A DNA stretch of 64,000 bases, taken from Alviniconcha marisindica (lineage: Eukaryota; Mollusca; Gastropoda; Provannidae). The stretch lies in contig JABMCL010002049.1 in assembly GCA_018857735.1 (NCBI GenBank), forward strand, positions 1,980,001 to 2,044,000. The letters are read 5' to 3'. The translations under genes and the position numbers were made by a program. This document shows positions 12,942 through 26,805 of this stretch, in pieces; within the stretch, counting starts at the first letter, position 1; every line of letters begins with the position of its first letter. The notes under the pieces are model-generated. The model was not told where the DNA came from, searched no databases, and saw nothing but the letters and a program-made list of their open reading frames with translations.

Positions 12942-15900
12942 CACACACAAACTTCTGAGACACACTTGTCACTTAGGGTCCACACACACATGCACGCACT
13001 CTCTCTCTCACACACACACACCACACACACACACACACACACAACACACACACACACACACTGTACTACATACAACCCCATTCACCACAACACAGCACTT
13101 TAGATGTGGCAGAGGCATGAGAGCTTTCAGCTCTTCTTTCACTTTATGCACAGTGCAGTGCCCCTCACTATTCAAACTGCTGCACTCCCTTCCAACAGTT
13201 ATCCAACTGTTGAGAACCTGATCCATTTACAGCAGCAGTGCATTCATTCCACACATGCTCTATGAGATACCAGATGCCAGAAACCACTCAGCATCAGCTG
13301 ACCAAGGAACCTCACCTTCTACCTTGAACACACCAGGATGTCGGATATACAGCCGCCCCCTTGTGACAGGGACCAGATTCTTATCTTAAACACGTCAGGA
13401 TGTCGGATATACAGCCACCCCCTTGTGACAGGGACCAGATTCTTACCTTAAACACGTCAGGATGTCGGATATACAGCCGCCCCCTTGAGACAGGGACCAG
13501 GTTCTTACCTTAAACACGTCAGGATGTCGGATATACAGCCACCCCCTTGTGACAGGGACCAGGTTCTTATCTTAAACACATCAGAATGTCGGATATACAG
13601 CCACCCCCTTGTGACAGGGACCAGGTTCTTACCTTAAACACGTCAGGATGTCATATACAGCCACCCCCTTGTGACAGGGACCAGGTTCTTATCTTAAACA
13701 CATTAGAATGTCAGATATACAGCCACCCCCTTGTGACAGGGACCAGGTTCTTACCTTAAACATGTCAGGATGTCGGATATACAGCCACCCCCTTGTGACA
13801 GGGACGTGGTTCTTATCTTAAACATGTCAGGATGTCATATACAGCCACCCCCTTGTGACAGGGACCAGGTTCTTACCTTAAACACGTCAGAATGTCAGAT
13901 ATACAGCCACCCCCTTGTGACAGGGACCAGGTTCTTATCTTAAACACGTCAGGATGTCAGATATACAGCCACCCCCTTGTGACAGGGACCAGGTTCTTAC
14001 CTTAAACACGTCAGGATGTCAGATATACAGCCACCCCCTTGTGACAGGGACCAGGTTCTTACCTTAAACACGTCAGGATGTCGGATATACAGCCGCCCCC
14101 TTGTGTTTCCCAGGCCAAGAGCTCTGAAACAGGAACAATTCCATGTTGTGGTGGATGACAGCAAAATGGGATACTCATACAAACCATAAAATATACCTCC
14201 TACTCACCCCCCCACAACTACTTTAACAGCAGAAACATTACCATTTAACATTTTCAAAGCAGTCTAACCTCTTGGCTAAAATTAGACAAGGTTTGTTGCC
14301 TTGTATAGATACTGTAAGTCACAGTCTTATTATCAGTATACACATGCCCACTTTGTTCGCACTTGGCCTAGTAATAAAACAGCAGCACACCTAGTCTGAT
14401 TGCAAAGAGGTCAACAGTACAGAAAACATAGGATTGACAAAGTTTTGAACCTTCACTGTGACCTTGACTTCAAACACAGTAATCCCATGTAATGTGACAA
14501 GACACTCCGACTTATAACACATCCACACCTTTGTTTCAATGCTCTCCCTTGAGCTTACAACACATCCACACCTTTGCTTCAATCCTCTCCCTTGAGCTTA
14601 CAACACATCCACACCTTTGCTTCAATGCTCTCTCCTTGAACTTATAACACATCCACACCTTTGCTTCAATCCTCTCCCTTGAGTTTATAACACATCCACA
14701 CATTTGCTTCAATCCTCTCCCTTGAGCTTATAACACATCCACACCTTTGCTTCAATCCTCTCCCTTGAGTTTATAACATATCCACACCTTTGCTTCAATC
14801 CTCTCCCTCGAGTTTATAACACATCCACACCTTTGCTTCAATGCTCTCCTTGAACTTATAACACATCCACACCTTTGCTTCAATCCTCTCCCTTGAGTTT
14901 ATAACACATCCACACCTTTGCTTCAATCCTCTCCCTTGAGCTTATAACACATCCACACCATTGCTTCAATCCTCTCCCTTGAGTTTATAACACATCCACA
15001 CATTTGCTTCAATGTCTCCCTGACTTATAACACATCCACACCTTGCTTCAATCCTCTCCCTTGAGTTTATAACACATCCACACCTTTGCTTCAATCCTCT
15101 CCCTTGAGTTTATAACACATCCACACCTTTGCTTCAATCCTCTCCCTTGAGTTTATAACACATCCACACCTTTGCTTCAATCCTCTCCCTTGAGTTTATA
15201 ACACATCCACACCTTTGCTTCAATCCTCTCCCTTGAGTTTATAACACATCCACACTTTTGCTTCAATGTCTGGTTTCTGTGGACGTTAAGCACCATGTTT
15301 ACTTACTTGCTGCTCCAATCCTCTCCCTTGAGCTGTTGTCAGGATCTGGATCTGGATTTATAAACTGCAGGGACCATTTTTCTTTTTCTTTCTTTTTACT
15401 GAAGTTTTTTATTTTGACCAACATTTGGGATGGCAGAATATCCAACGTTTTTGCAAGGCCCCATAGCCCCACGCACGCGACACAGGAAGTGGAGGAGGGG
15501 GAGGGGGCAAGAGGAGCAGGAAAAGAGAGGCCACACCGGACTTACTTGTTCGCCCGCGCTCCCATTACAAACTGTGTGTCTGATCGGACTCTCTCAGGGT
15601 TCCACTGAAGACACAAATAAACAGTCACAAGCATTATAGCAAGTTAGTTAGGAACTGCATTTTAATGATCTGTCAACCACACGGGACAATCAAACTCACA
15701 AACAAATGCACACTTCAAAGTAACTGGATTTTAACATCCTGTCAACTGCATGGGATGATCAAACTCACTAACAAATGCGTGCCTCAAAACTCTTCTCACA
15801 TGTAAACCCTTTCTCAAGTCATATACAAAGTCAATCCATACACAAATATTAAACAAAACATACATACATACATACACAAACATAAAACAAACATGTCTGA

Positions 15901-17985
15901 AGAGTTAATCCCTTCAATACTGCCCTTGTTTTAAAAAAATCATATAAGGCTAGGACATGCTTGTATAAATGGGCTGAGTAAACAATTTACCACACAGAAA
16001 GAGCAAGAATGGCTAGGCAGAAAAACAGAAGAGATAGGAAAGGGAAGTAACTTCTTCTTTTTCTTCTAACGCACTTCTTCCCATTGTCAGAACATATTAT
16101 TAATAAGCATCCAAGTACCTCGACAAACAAGACACAGACCACATTAGACAAACACAGAGAACTTCGTTACCTTCGGCCCTTCTCGTCTAACATATTCCGA
16201 CTTTTGGGGCTTGATTGGTGTGGACCTTCTGCACACACACACAGAGTAAAAAAATAAAAAAATAAAAAAAAGCATGTTGGGGTCACTGCAACACTCTTGT
16301 TATGAAAGAAATTAGCTGCTCACTTCAAATCTGTTTTACTGTCCAAGTTAGGTGCAAATCAGCCAGCCTAAAAAGCTTTTTGTAACATATCAACAGGAAT
16401 CACCAGTCACACACACACACAAACAAAAAAACGTAAGTAAATGGCTGTTAACATCCTGTGAACCGCAAAGGGTCACCTCAGAAGAGGCAACAGGATTCCG
16501 TTATCTCACGTGAAACTACCAACACAACACAACACGCTGGCATCACAGTCTATCAGATTTAAAGCATCACCCAAGGAAAACCTTTCTTTCATTTAAAATG
16601 TAGGGGCACAAAGAACAAGCGAAACTCACCCTGAGCTGTTGAGTGGGGGCCGTCCTTTCCTCTGAAAAAGAAAGGATCAATGGATGAAAATGATACAGGC
16701 AAAAAACAAAAACTATTTAATTAATAGACTCTGGACTGAAATTTCCAGGCTGGAATCTGAGTTTAGATGCTACCATCTGTTGACACAACCCCAATCTCCT
16801 AACATCACTGATTTGTTGAGGGTTTTTTTTGTGTGTGTGTATTTTTCTCATTTGGTGTTGTTTCAAGTTTTAAATTCTCCAGTGCTTACCCTTGGAATTT
16901 TCTTTGGTGCTCCGCCATCACTGCCCCTTTCAGAATCGCTGTCGTAAGCCTTCAGCCGTCTCGACGCAGGGATCTGAAACACAAAACTGTTTACAAGCGC
17001 ATGAAGACTATTCCGACATTGAACACAACCACGTACAGGCACGCAAAAAAACCCGCTCCAACACTGAATTTACAGTACTTGAAAACAGCTCTGAAATCTA
17101 AAATAACTGTTTATAGGCACAAGTCAAGAGAACTACCGTTCAAATGCCTGAGCTGTCTGCCATCATACACCCACAACTTCCTTAGGTTGGAGAGTCTGAG
17201 AACTACAGTTCAGATGCCTGAGATGTATGTAGTCATACACCTACAACTTCTTTGGGTTGCAGAGTCAGAGAACTACTGTTCAGATGCCCGAGATTTCTGC
17301 CATCATACACCCACTTCCATAGGTTGGGGAGTCAGAGAACCATCCTTCAGATGCCCGAGATGTATATTATGCATCCACAGCTGCCTTGGGTCAGAGAACT
17401 ACCATTCAGATGCGTGACCTGTCTGCCATCATACACCAACAGCTTCCTTAGGTTGGAGAGTCACAGAATCACCACTCAGATGCCTGAAATGTGTGCCAAT
17501 ATACACCCACAACTTCCTTGGGTTCCAGAGCTAGAAAACTACTGTTCAGATGCCGGAGATGTGTGCCATCATACACCCACAACTCCCTTGGGTTGCAGAG
17601 CCAGAGAACTACTGTTCGGATGCCCGAGATGCCTGCTAATAAGAGCCCTGCAGGAAACTTACTGGAGAAACCCTCCTGCCGTTCAAGCTGCTGGTCTCAG
17701 ACACATTGTCAGGGTAGTCACCAATGGGTGTAATGCTGCGCCGTGCTTCTGTTGTGTACATCCGCTTGGCCTGTAAAATGGCAGCTTAATGTTACTCACT
17801 TCAAAGCTTGAAGCTTCCAGCTCAAAACAACAACAGAAACTACTTCACTTACATTCTGCACCAGTTGTGCCATCGTGCACACCTATTTTGACCACGGTTT
17901 CCAATTGTAAAACTGACCCAAAGAAAAGACAAACCTAACCAGTCCAGGAAACACTGTGGGCTTCCCCTTTCGTAATAATCTGAGC

Positions 17986-18025
<40 letters not shown>

Positions 18026-18036
18026 GTGCGTGTGTG

Positions 18037-18073
<37 letters not shown>

Positions 18074-19087
18074 GTGTGTGTGGATGTTCACAGGCTTGAA
18101 ATTACCTGAACTACATGTAATAATAATAGCAGTGATAAAAAGGATTTGTTGAGTGCCCTTTCACCCCATTAAGGCGGCTCAAAGTGCTTTACAATAACAA
18201 TAAAACAAAGACAAAACACAGATGGCAATAATACAAGGACAAAACCCTCATGACAATAAAACAAGGACAAAACCCAGATGACAATAAAACAAGGACAAAA
18301 ACGAGATGGCAATAAAACAAGGACAAAAACGAGCTGGCAAAACAAATTACAGGTGATAAGATTAAGAAAATGTCCAGTGCATGAAGATACCCATGAAAAT
18401 GCAGCAGTAGTCTAGTAAGATACACAGAAAGTAGCTTCAAAGGTGTGTCCTGAGAGCCTGCCTGAATGCAGAAGTGGAGCATATGGAGTGAACGTCACAG
18501 GGGAGACTATTCCAGATAATTGTAAAATGATACGGCAATATGACACACATGAGCTAAAATCAGATTGAACTTTAATTCCCTGTCTGAAAAGATGGCAAAG
18601 TGCCATCATATATGTATCTGCGATTCATACAGACAAAGCGGGAAGAGAAAGGGAAAAGTCCCTCAGGCATTACCTCCACATGCTTTGCCAGTTTCTAAGC
18701 GACAACGACAGTTGGATACCTCCACACAAAAACAAAACACAAAGCACCAGCAACAGCAATGACAGATCTGCATGCAAGAATCCGTCAACTGGTACACTAA
18801 AAAAAAAAAAAAAACCAAGATGGTAATACATACTTCTTCAAAGATCTGGCGACAAACAGCATTGATATGTTCTTCCCCAACAGAATTGGGCCCATTGTTT
18901 AGACGTATGTTGTCTGCTGCTGGCCTGAAAAATGTCTGCAAACAGAGATGATAAACTGTATATCATAAAAAATATAAAAAATAAACAATGAAAAAAACTC
19001 CACTGAAGTCTCAAAAATCAACTCTGGCAACACACACACACATGCACACACACACACAATGTAAACACACACACACACAATGTACAG

Positions 19088-19121
<34 letters not shown>

Positions 19122-21001
19122 AAAATGTACACACACACACACATACACACACACTTACACACACATGCTACATGCAAGAGACTATGACTATGAAACACAC
19201 ACACACACACACACACATATGCACACAAATAGACCACAAACTCACGTCAACATATTTCTGAACAATCTGATTCAATTCTCTGCCAATGTCCTTCTGTATG
19301 TTCTGGCGAAGAAGGTCCAATGACTTGGCAGCACTGCAAATCAACCCTGCCCTGAGAACAGGCAAAACAATACATGTGAAAATGACTCCCAAAATAATGC
19401 CTGCATAAAATTATAGTATTTCTTTGAACACGCAGGGTCTCTTAGTCCAATATGTACAATATACAGAACATTCCCAGATCATTACAATGCACATGTAGCT
19501 CTGTTCACTATATGGCACACATGAAGCTTCTGTTCACCCTAGGGCACATGTAGCCTCTGTGCACTATATCAAACAGGTAGCATGTGTTCAAAGTAAGGCA
19601 CATGTAGCCTGCATTCATTATATCAGTATAATTATGGCCATGGGTAGCCACGTTTTATTATCCTGAACATACAGCCTTTCTATACCTTATGGCATATGCA
19701 GCCTACTGTTCACTATAAGGCACATGTAGCCTCTGTTCATTGTAAAGCACATGTAACCTCAGTTCACTTTAAGCTACATGTAGTCTCTGTTCACTATAAC
19801 ATTGCCTCTGTTCACTACATAGCACATGTATCCTTTGTTCACTGTATAGCACATGTAGCCTCTATTCACTATATCACACATGTAGCTTATGTTCACTATA
19901 TCGTACATGTACCCTGTCACTATATGGGACATCAAGCCCATAATCAGTATATGGCACATGTACCCTCTGTTCACTATTAGCCCCTTTCATTAAACAGCAC
20001 ATGTAGCCTCTGTTCACTACATCACACATGTAGTATCTTTTTATTACATCATACATATAACCTCTGTCACTATATGGCCCATGAAGCCTCTAATCAGTAT
20101 ATGGCAAATGTACCCTCTGTTCACTATAGAGCACATGTAACCCTTTCATTACACAGTACATGTAACCTCTGTTCACTACATCACACATGTAGCCTCTTTT
20201 CACTATATCGTACATGTAGCCTCTGTCACTATATCGTACATGTAGCCTCTGTCACTATATGGCACATGTCGCCTCTTTCATTATATGGCACAAGTAGCCT
20301 CTGTGCACTATATGGTACATGCAGCCTCTGTTCACACAGACATTACTCATGAGTACTTACTTTGCTCTCTGAAGAGCAATGGAGTGAGATCTGTACGCTG
20401 ATCGATAAGCTGTTGCCATGGAAGGAAAGTTGTTCAGGTTTTGGAGACGCATGTTGAATGGATTCATCTGTAATAACACAGAAACATTGTCTGTTAACAA
20501 AAAGTTACACTTTCTATGACAACAGAAATAACACAGAGACATTGTCTGTTAACAAAAAGTTAAACTTTCTATGAAAACCAAAATTAGTTTTTTACACAAC
20601 TCAGTTAAAATTATTGTAACTAACTGCAAACACTGTGAGATAACACCATAAACATAAATAAAAACCAGAACATAAACAAAAAACTTAAGTCAAAGCAAGT
20701 TGGACACATCAAACTTAGCTGATGCTGATATTTAAAAGAAATTCCAAAACCAAAACTGGCTTACAGTTTCAAAGCAGACCCGACCCCTAATCAAGTTAAC
20801 AATGTTATAAAAGAAAACAAGGTTGTTGTTGTTTTTTCTCTCCATCTCCATCATACCAGCTGCTCCTTTCCATCCACTTGGACATGTCCAACATGGTTGA
20901 ATGCTCCGTGCTTGAAAGGAACCTCCGATTTGGGCGGCAGAAACCTCTCTGGCGTTAGCTGAGGCATTTCTTCCTGCCGCCCCATTGCTTCCAGGCACTG
21001 G

Positions 21002-21033
<32 letters not shown>

Positions 21034-24000
21034 GTGCTGCTGCTGCTGGTGCTGCCTCTGACTGGTCACGTCCGACACTGACCTATGGCTCGCTGACGGG
21101 TGCGTGTCCGCCCGCTCGAAAGCCTTGGCTTCAGTCCTCTCATACACTTTGCCCTGACTGCTAAGCGAGTAGCTGGGCCCGTCCCCTGAGGGGAAGTGTA
21201 TCTTGATGCCTGAGGTGGGAAAGGTGAAGGGGTTGACATGCGGGGGGAGCGGGGGCTGCTGGTGGTAGGGAGGGGGCTCCGGCGACCCCACCACGGGGAC
21301 AAAATCCTTGACCACGGGGCCCGCCTCCACCGTCTGGCTGGTGATGGTCTGGGCGGGCTGGCTGTCCTGGTGGTAGTGGTGGTGGTGCGGCTGGTAGTTG
21401 GCGGATGTGACCGCGTGGCTGGACGACACTGCCGACACCACCTTGGGCTCCTGCTTGACCTTGACCACGTTTGGCTCGGTGCGGGCAGAAGGGGTCGGTA
21501 AACGGCTTAGACTGACCACAGGCTGGGCAACTGGCGCCGTGGAAACATGGTTGACAGACGAGGGGGTGAAGCTGGCTGTGGTGACAAGGACGTGAGGCCT
21601 GGGGTGGGGCGAGGGGTGGTGTATGTGGGTGTGGGTGTGGGTGTGGGCCAAGCTGGAAGGTACCGAAATGGGCTTGTTTCCGTGGGCCGGTGTGGGAGAA
21701 GGGCTGTGTCTCTTGCGCTCTATAACAGTGCTAACCTGACACCTAGTGAGATCTCTGGCAGAAGATGAAGACAGTGAAGTGAAGGATGGCAACACAGAAG
21801 CGGCTGGCACGGTGAAAGCTTGACTAGAGGACACAGCCCCGGCATGGGGCAGCCCTCCACTGACGGGGTGACTCACAGTCCCTGCCGGCATCACCGGACT
21901 GAACCGGTTCAGTTCCTTACCACCAGACACAACCACCAGATTGGACGAGGCTGACACACCACTGACGCCTTGGTTTCGAACTCCAGTGTCCTGACTCTGT
22001 GACAGCCCCTCCTTTCGGTGCGGCTGGAACGCGTGAACCACCACCGTTTCGTCCAGTTTCAATTTCACCGCCTCTCCTGCATTGGAAACCTTTTTAGTCT
22101 GTGCCCCATGGCTTGCATAGTGCTTGGACTCTGTCCCGGTGCCGACTGACACTGCGTGGCAATTTTCAGAGCCTTTCCCCTTCTGTGAAGAAGGAAGAGC
22201 TGACACACTGATGGGAACAGTGGTCAGGTGGATGGTGGGCTGCGCCACAAACGATGCTGACGATGCCGCAGGAACTGCAGGATGCTGCAAGGAGTGAAGG
22301 CTGAGCACTGTCCCGGTCTTGCTGTGAGCGCCCGGTGCCATGCTTGTGGTGGTTATGGTTTCTGCCAACAAGTGCTGCTGCACCAAACCCATGGGCACTG
22401 GCAGCGAAGTCTGTGAAACAAACAACAAACAACAGATTAACATTCCTTGTTTAAATTCCCATTTTTCCCCTTTTTTTATTTTTTCTCTCTCTCCATGGTT
22501 TAACAGAATTCAATAAAGAAATGATGGAATACAAAAATGGAATTAAGCTTTTCAGTGAAGAGGGTGCAGGGATGATGAGGAAAAAAAAGTACTGTCACAT
22601 ACAAGGATGATGACAAAAAAAAAGTTTTATCCCATAGTCAGGATCACTATATGAAGTAGGGCTGACGAAAAAGAATAAAATAGCCAGTACAGGGTAGGAC
22701 AATGAGGAATATTCAGTAATAAAAACATATACATGAAAACTGCCTGACTGCATTGGATGCTCCAATGGTTAAAGGGGACACCAAGCTAAGTTACATATTG
22801 ACCTTAAAACAGACAACACTGTCCTTGCTGATGTCAATCAGAGCAAACTTTAGCCTCTTGTTTAGCACTGTACCTGTAAGAGTGGTCAGATTTAAAGATG
22901 CAAAAATGATGAACAAATTATAAGCAGTCTTCGTTAGGCCAGTGACATCCAATGATCTATGCATACATTTGAACTAACAAGGGCAACAACAACAACAAAA
23001 AAGAGTTAACCAAAATCAAATCACTCAGACATAATACCAAAATCTAGAAAATAATTTTTAAATGCTTGAAATTGAACCTGAAGTGCTGAAGTGCTGTTTC
23101 AGAAAACAAAAATTACCCATACCCCTCCTGATGCTGAAGTGCTGTTTCAGAAAACAAAAATTACCCATACCCCTCCTGATGCTGAAGTGCTGTTTCAGAA
23201 AACAAAAATTACCCATACCCCTCCTGATACTGAAGTGCTGTTTCAGAAAACAAAAATTACCCATACCCCTCCTGATGCTGAAGTGCTGTTTCAGAAAACA
23301 AAAATTACCCATACCCCTCCAGATGCTGAAGTGCTGTTTCAGAAAACAAAAATTACCCATATTCCTCCAGATGCTGAAGTGCTGTTTCAGAAAACACAAA
23401 TTACCCATACTCCTCCAGATGCTGAAGTGCTGTTTCAGAAAACACAAATTACCCATACCCCTCCTGATGCTGAAGCAGTTGCCTTTGCAGCCGGCGCTTC
23501 CTGGCTGTGGTTTGGAGCAGGTGATGACCTTGACCCCACAGGTGACCTCCGCTGACCCTGCTGACCTCCATGACGTTGCGGTGATCGCCCAGCAGACACT
23601 GGCTTAGGGGATGGGGTCTGGTTCCTACTTTCTGCAGACTGATGGTTGCCAGGACCTGAAATATTCCAAATGTGTTGCTTGGTACTGTTTTTAAGTGCTC
23701 GGGGGTTACTGTCATTTACTTGCCTGTTTTCTAAAAGTTCTTCTAACCTTACTGAAGTTACTGAACTTATTCACATCAGTCTAGAAACCACTATCATTAG
23801 AGCTGCATGTCTCATGTACAATTGTCGGGGGGGGGGGGGGGGGGGGGGTCACAGTATTAACTATTATACAAACCAACAATAAACGGATGTATTACAGCCA
23901 ACAACTTCAACAAACTCCAGCAGTCTTCTGCTGCTACTGCTAAGAGTGGAGGAATATAAAAACAAATCAGCATTCACGAACGTCAACTGTTGTTAGTGTT

Positions 24001-26740
24001 TTGACATTTGGTTTAAGATCCATGCAGTTACTGTTAACCCTCATCTTCTTCTTTCTTTCATTTAATAACTAATGTCAGCTTTCACAGTTTCAGACCATTA
24101 TCAGATCAGACCACAGTTACAGTGTTGTGTCAGGGACAGTTCTAACTCTAAAAGTAGTCAAAATAATAATAATAATAGAAATTTGTAAAGCGCCTACCCA
24201 GCGGCTCAAACCCTTACCACTGCATCTGCCTGCATTTTACAAATAACTCACTAACTCACTAACTGGCTGCATCTAACACGTTTAAATCAGGCAATGATGT
24301 TTTGATTCTTAGACTTAGTTTATAAAAAAAAAGCAAAGAAAAAAAAAAAGCATGTGCACCACAAGCACAGGCCCAGTGTTATCTGTGTCAGAAGTTCTCC
24401 TAAACGTCTGCTACTGCCACTGTGCCAGTATGCTAGGAGTATACGCAGTAAACTTTACCATGCAGCTGTGCTCCCAGTCCCACTTGGTGACGACCAGGGG
24501 AGGATCCAGAGTGCATCTCCAGTGCCAGACTAGCCACTTGCATCAAGCTCTCAAAGGGCAGCCCGGCCTGCACAGTGCGCACTGTCTTCACTGCCTTTGT
24601 CTCCATCTGCGCCTGGCCATCTGCATGTGCAGGAGAGCTGCGCTGCTCAGCCACACTATGCGGAGAAGTCCTCAGAGTCGTAGCTTCCGCCTGCTTGTGT
24701 TTCACATCTTGCAAAGCCTCGGGTCTGGCAGGAGCTCCCATCATGAGCGGCGTGGGCATTTTGCCTGTCAGCGCCGACAGGAGCAGGGGCTGAGAGCTCT
24801 CCGACATGGCCGACACCACCTGGGCAGTGATGCGCGATGGGGAGATGTCACGACTCAGGGACGAGCTTTTGGTGGTGTGAGAGGGGGGAGGGGGTGGGGG
24901 GTCTCCCACAGGACTGGGGGTCCCTTCTTTCTCCGTCTTCAACACCACCACCTGTCCCGGGAGACTGGCGTGGTACAGGTTTGAGCCCCTCGGGAGTTTC
25001 ACTTGTGTGGAGTCAGGGACGGTGGTGAGTGATGCACCGCTCTTGTGCGCCGCGTCCGCTGTCCCCAACTGCTGCCGTATAAAGTCAGCATTCACAAACT
25101 GAATGTCTGGCACACCAGCCACTGTCACTGAAGCAACAGAGCTCTGTGTCCCACTCATGCCTTGTCGTGACTTCTGTGATTCCTCGAACTTCTTTGCCTG
25201 TTTGACAGAATCTTGCAACCTGCACAAAATCAGTTGACAGTTGTGTAACACTAACAGTGGGGTCAGTGCCAGCACACATCCAAAAGTTATTATTTAAATT
25301 ATCACCGTCAAATTTGTGCATTAAACTAAAAATCACAGTAATTTTTATGCATTAAACTGCTACGTTCACACTTAGTAACTTACAGCATTCAATTTTATGC
25401 TTTAAACTGTTGTAATTTGTATGAACACCCACACACACCCACCCACACCCACCCACACTACACAGTATCACATGTTGTACACTAAACTATTATTAATATT
25501 AGCATCCATTTTCATGTCTTGAGTTTCTACTCCACTACTTTTTGTTTAAAAAACCCTGTGTGAATTAAACCAAAAGGCAATCTTCAAAAGCAAAAGAACA
25601 CTACTGGTTTCACTTATTGCTATCAATGCACTATCCACTGCTAAATTAAAAGTGTATGATAATTTAGATAAATCAGACCTAAACTTAAGTCTGAGAAAAT
25701 ACATGGTCACTGAATGCATTTTACAGGTAACTCAGTAACTCACTAACTGGCTGCATTTAACACTTTTACTACCATTAGTAGCACTCAAACTGGAAAATAT
25801 ATTACATAAATGTTAGTTGATTTAACTGTCAACACTCTTTTGTCTTTGCTCATTTTATTTATAAAAAATATAAGTAATTTTTACACTAGTGACAAGTACC
25901 AGAAACACTGTTGTAGGAACTTGGACACTACAGTCTGCTCTTAACTCTAAGCAGACTACTTGTACTCATATATGATTCAAATTTTACCTCACCTATTTTT
26001 GACACACCTGCTGACCTACTCACCTAGTGACCTAATTTCAATTTTTCATAATGGCACAAATTTCTCAAATTACTTTGCTCAAAGACAGTGTTAAATATCA
26101 CACTGACCTGATTCAACACTGCATTCACAACAATGGAGATATAATTACCTGTAACATATAATTTACAAAATCCCTGACAAAGTTGAACAAAACATTATTA
26201 CACAGTTGAGATTTTATTTTAAATCACCAATGTACTTTTGAAGGTTTTCCCGCCAACTTTAACAGCAACAATAAGCACGCAATTTCTCATACTCATTGAC
26301 ATAGACACCCCAATGGTGACGTCATCTGCTCTGCAGAAAGATCAATTAATTATGGTAATGTGCCACATCAGGTTTAAAAATAAAAATACTGCTCAGTTTT
26401 CTGTGGTATTCAGTCTTGTCACACAGTATTTGAGGATACTTTCCCAACCAACTGATCATTTGAAAATTTAAAAGCTAGAATAGCTTATGCCAGCAAAGAC
26501 AAGATTAAACTGAAAGGCTTTTCAATATTTTACTAGTTCTAGCCTTAGAAGTAAATCTGATCTTCATGTCTTATCAGTCAATACCATTCATCCTGCTGTT
26601 CCTGTGTCTCTAGTCACTGTTCAGAAGTGTTCCTACAATCTCCATCCTACCTCAGTTCAATAATTACTAAAGTAGCACAAAAGTTTTGTTTCTGCGTGTA
26701 AATTATAGTCCTGCAAAACTAAAATCAGGTTTTCCAGGGT

Positions 26741-26805
<65 letters not shown>

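Noticed and set aside
14505..15275. CRISPR-like regularly spaced repeats
   Set aside because: The units are directly adjacent with no unique spacers, and the DNA is a eukaryotic intron. It is a simple minisatellite.
23058..23607. Long repetitive frames on both strands (16-residue period)
   Set aside because: The 48-bp unit is a multiple of three, so frames stay open by chance. None continues the exon 3 frame.
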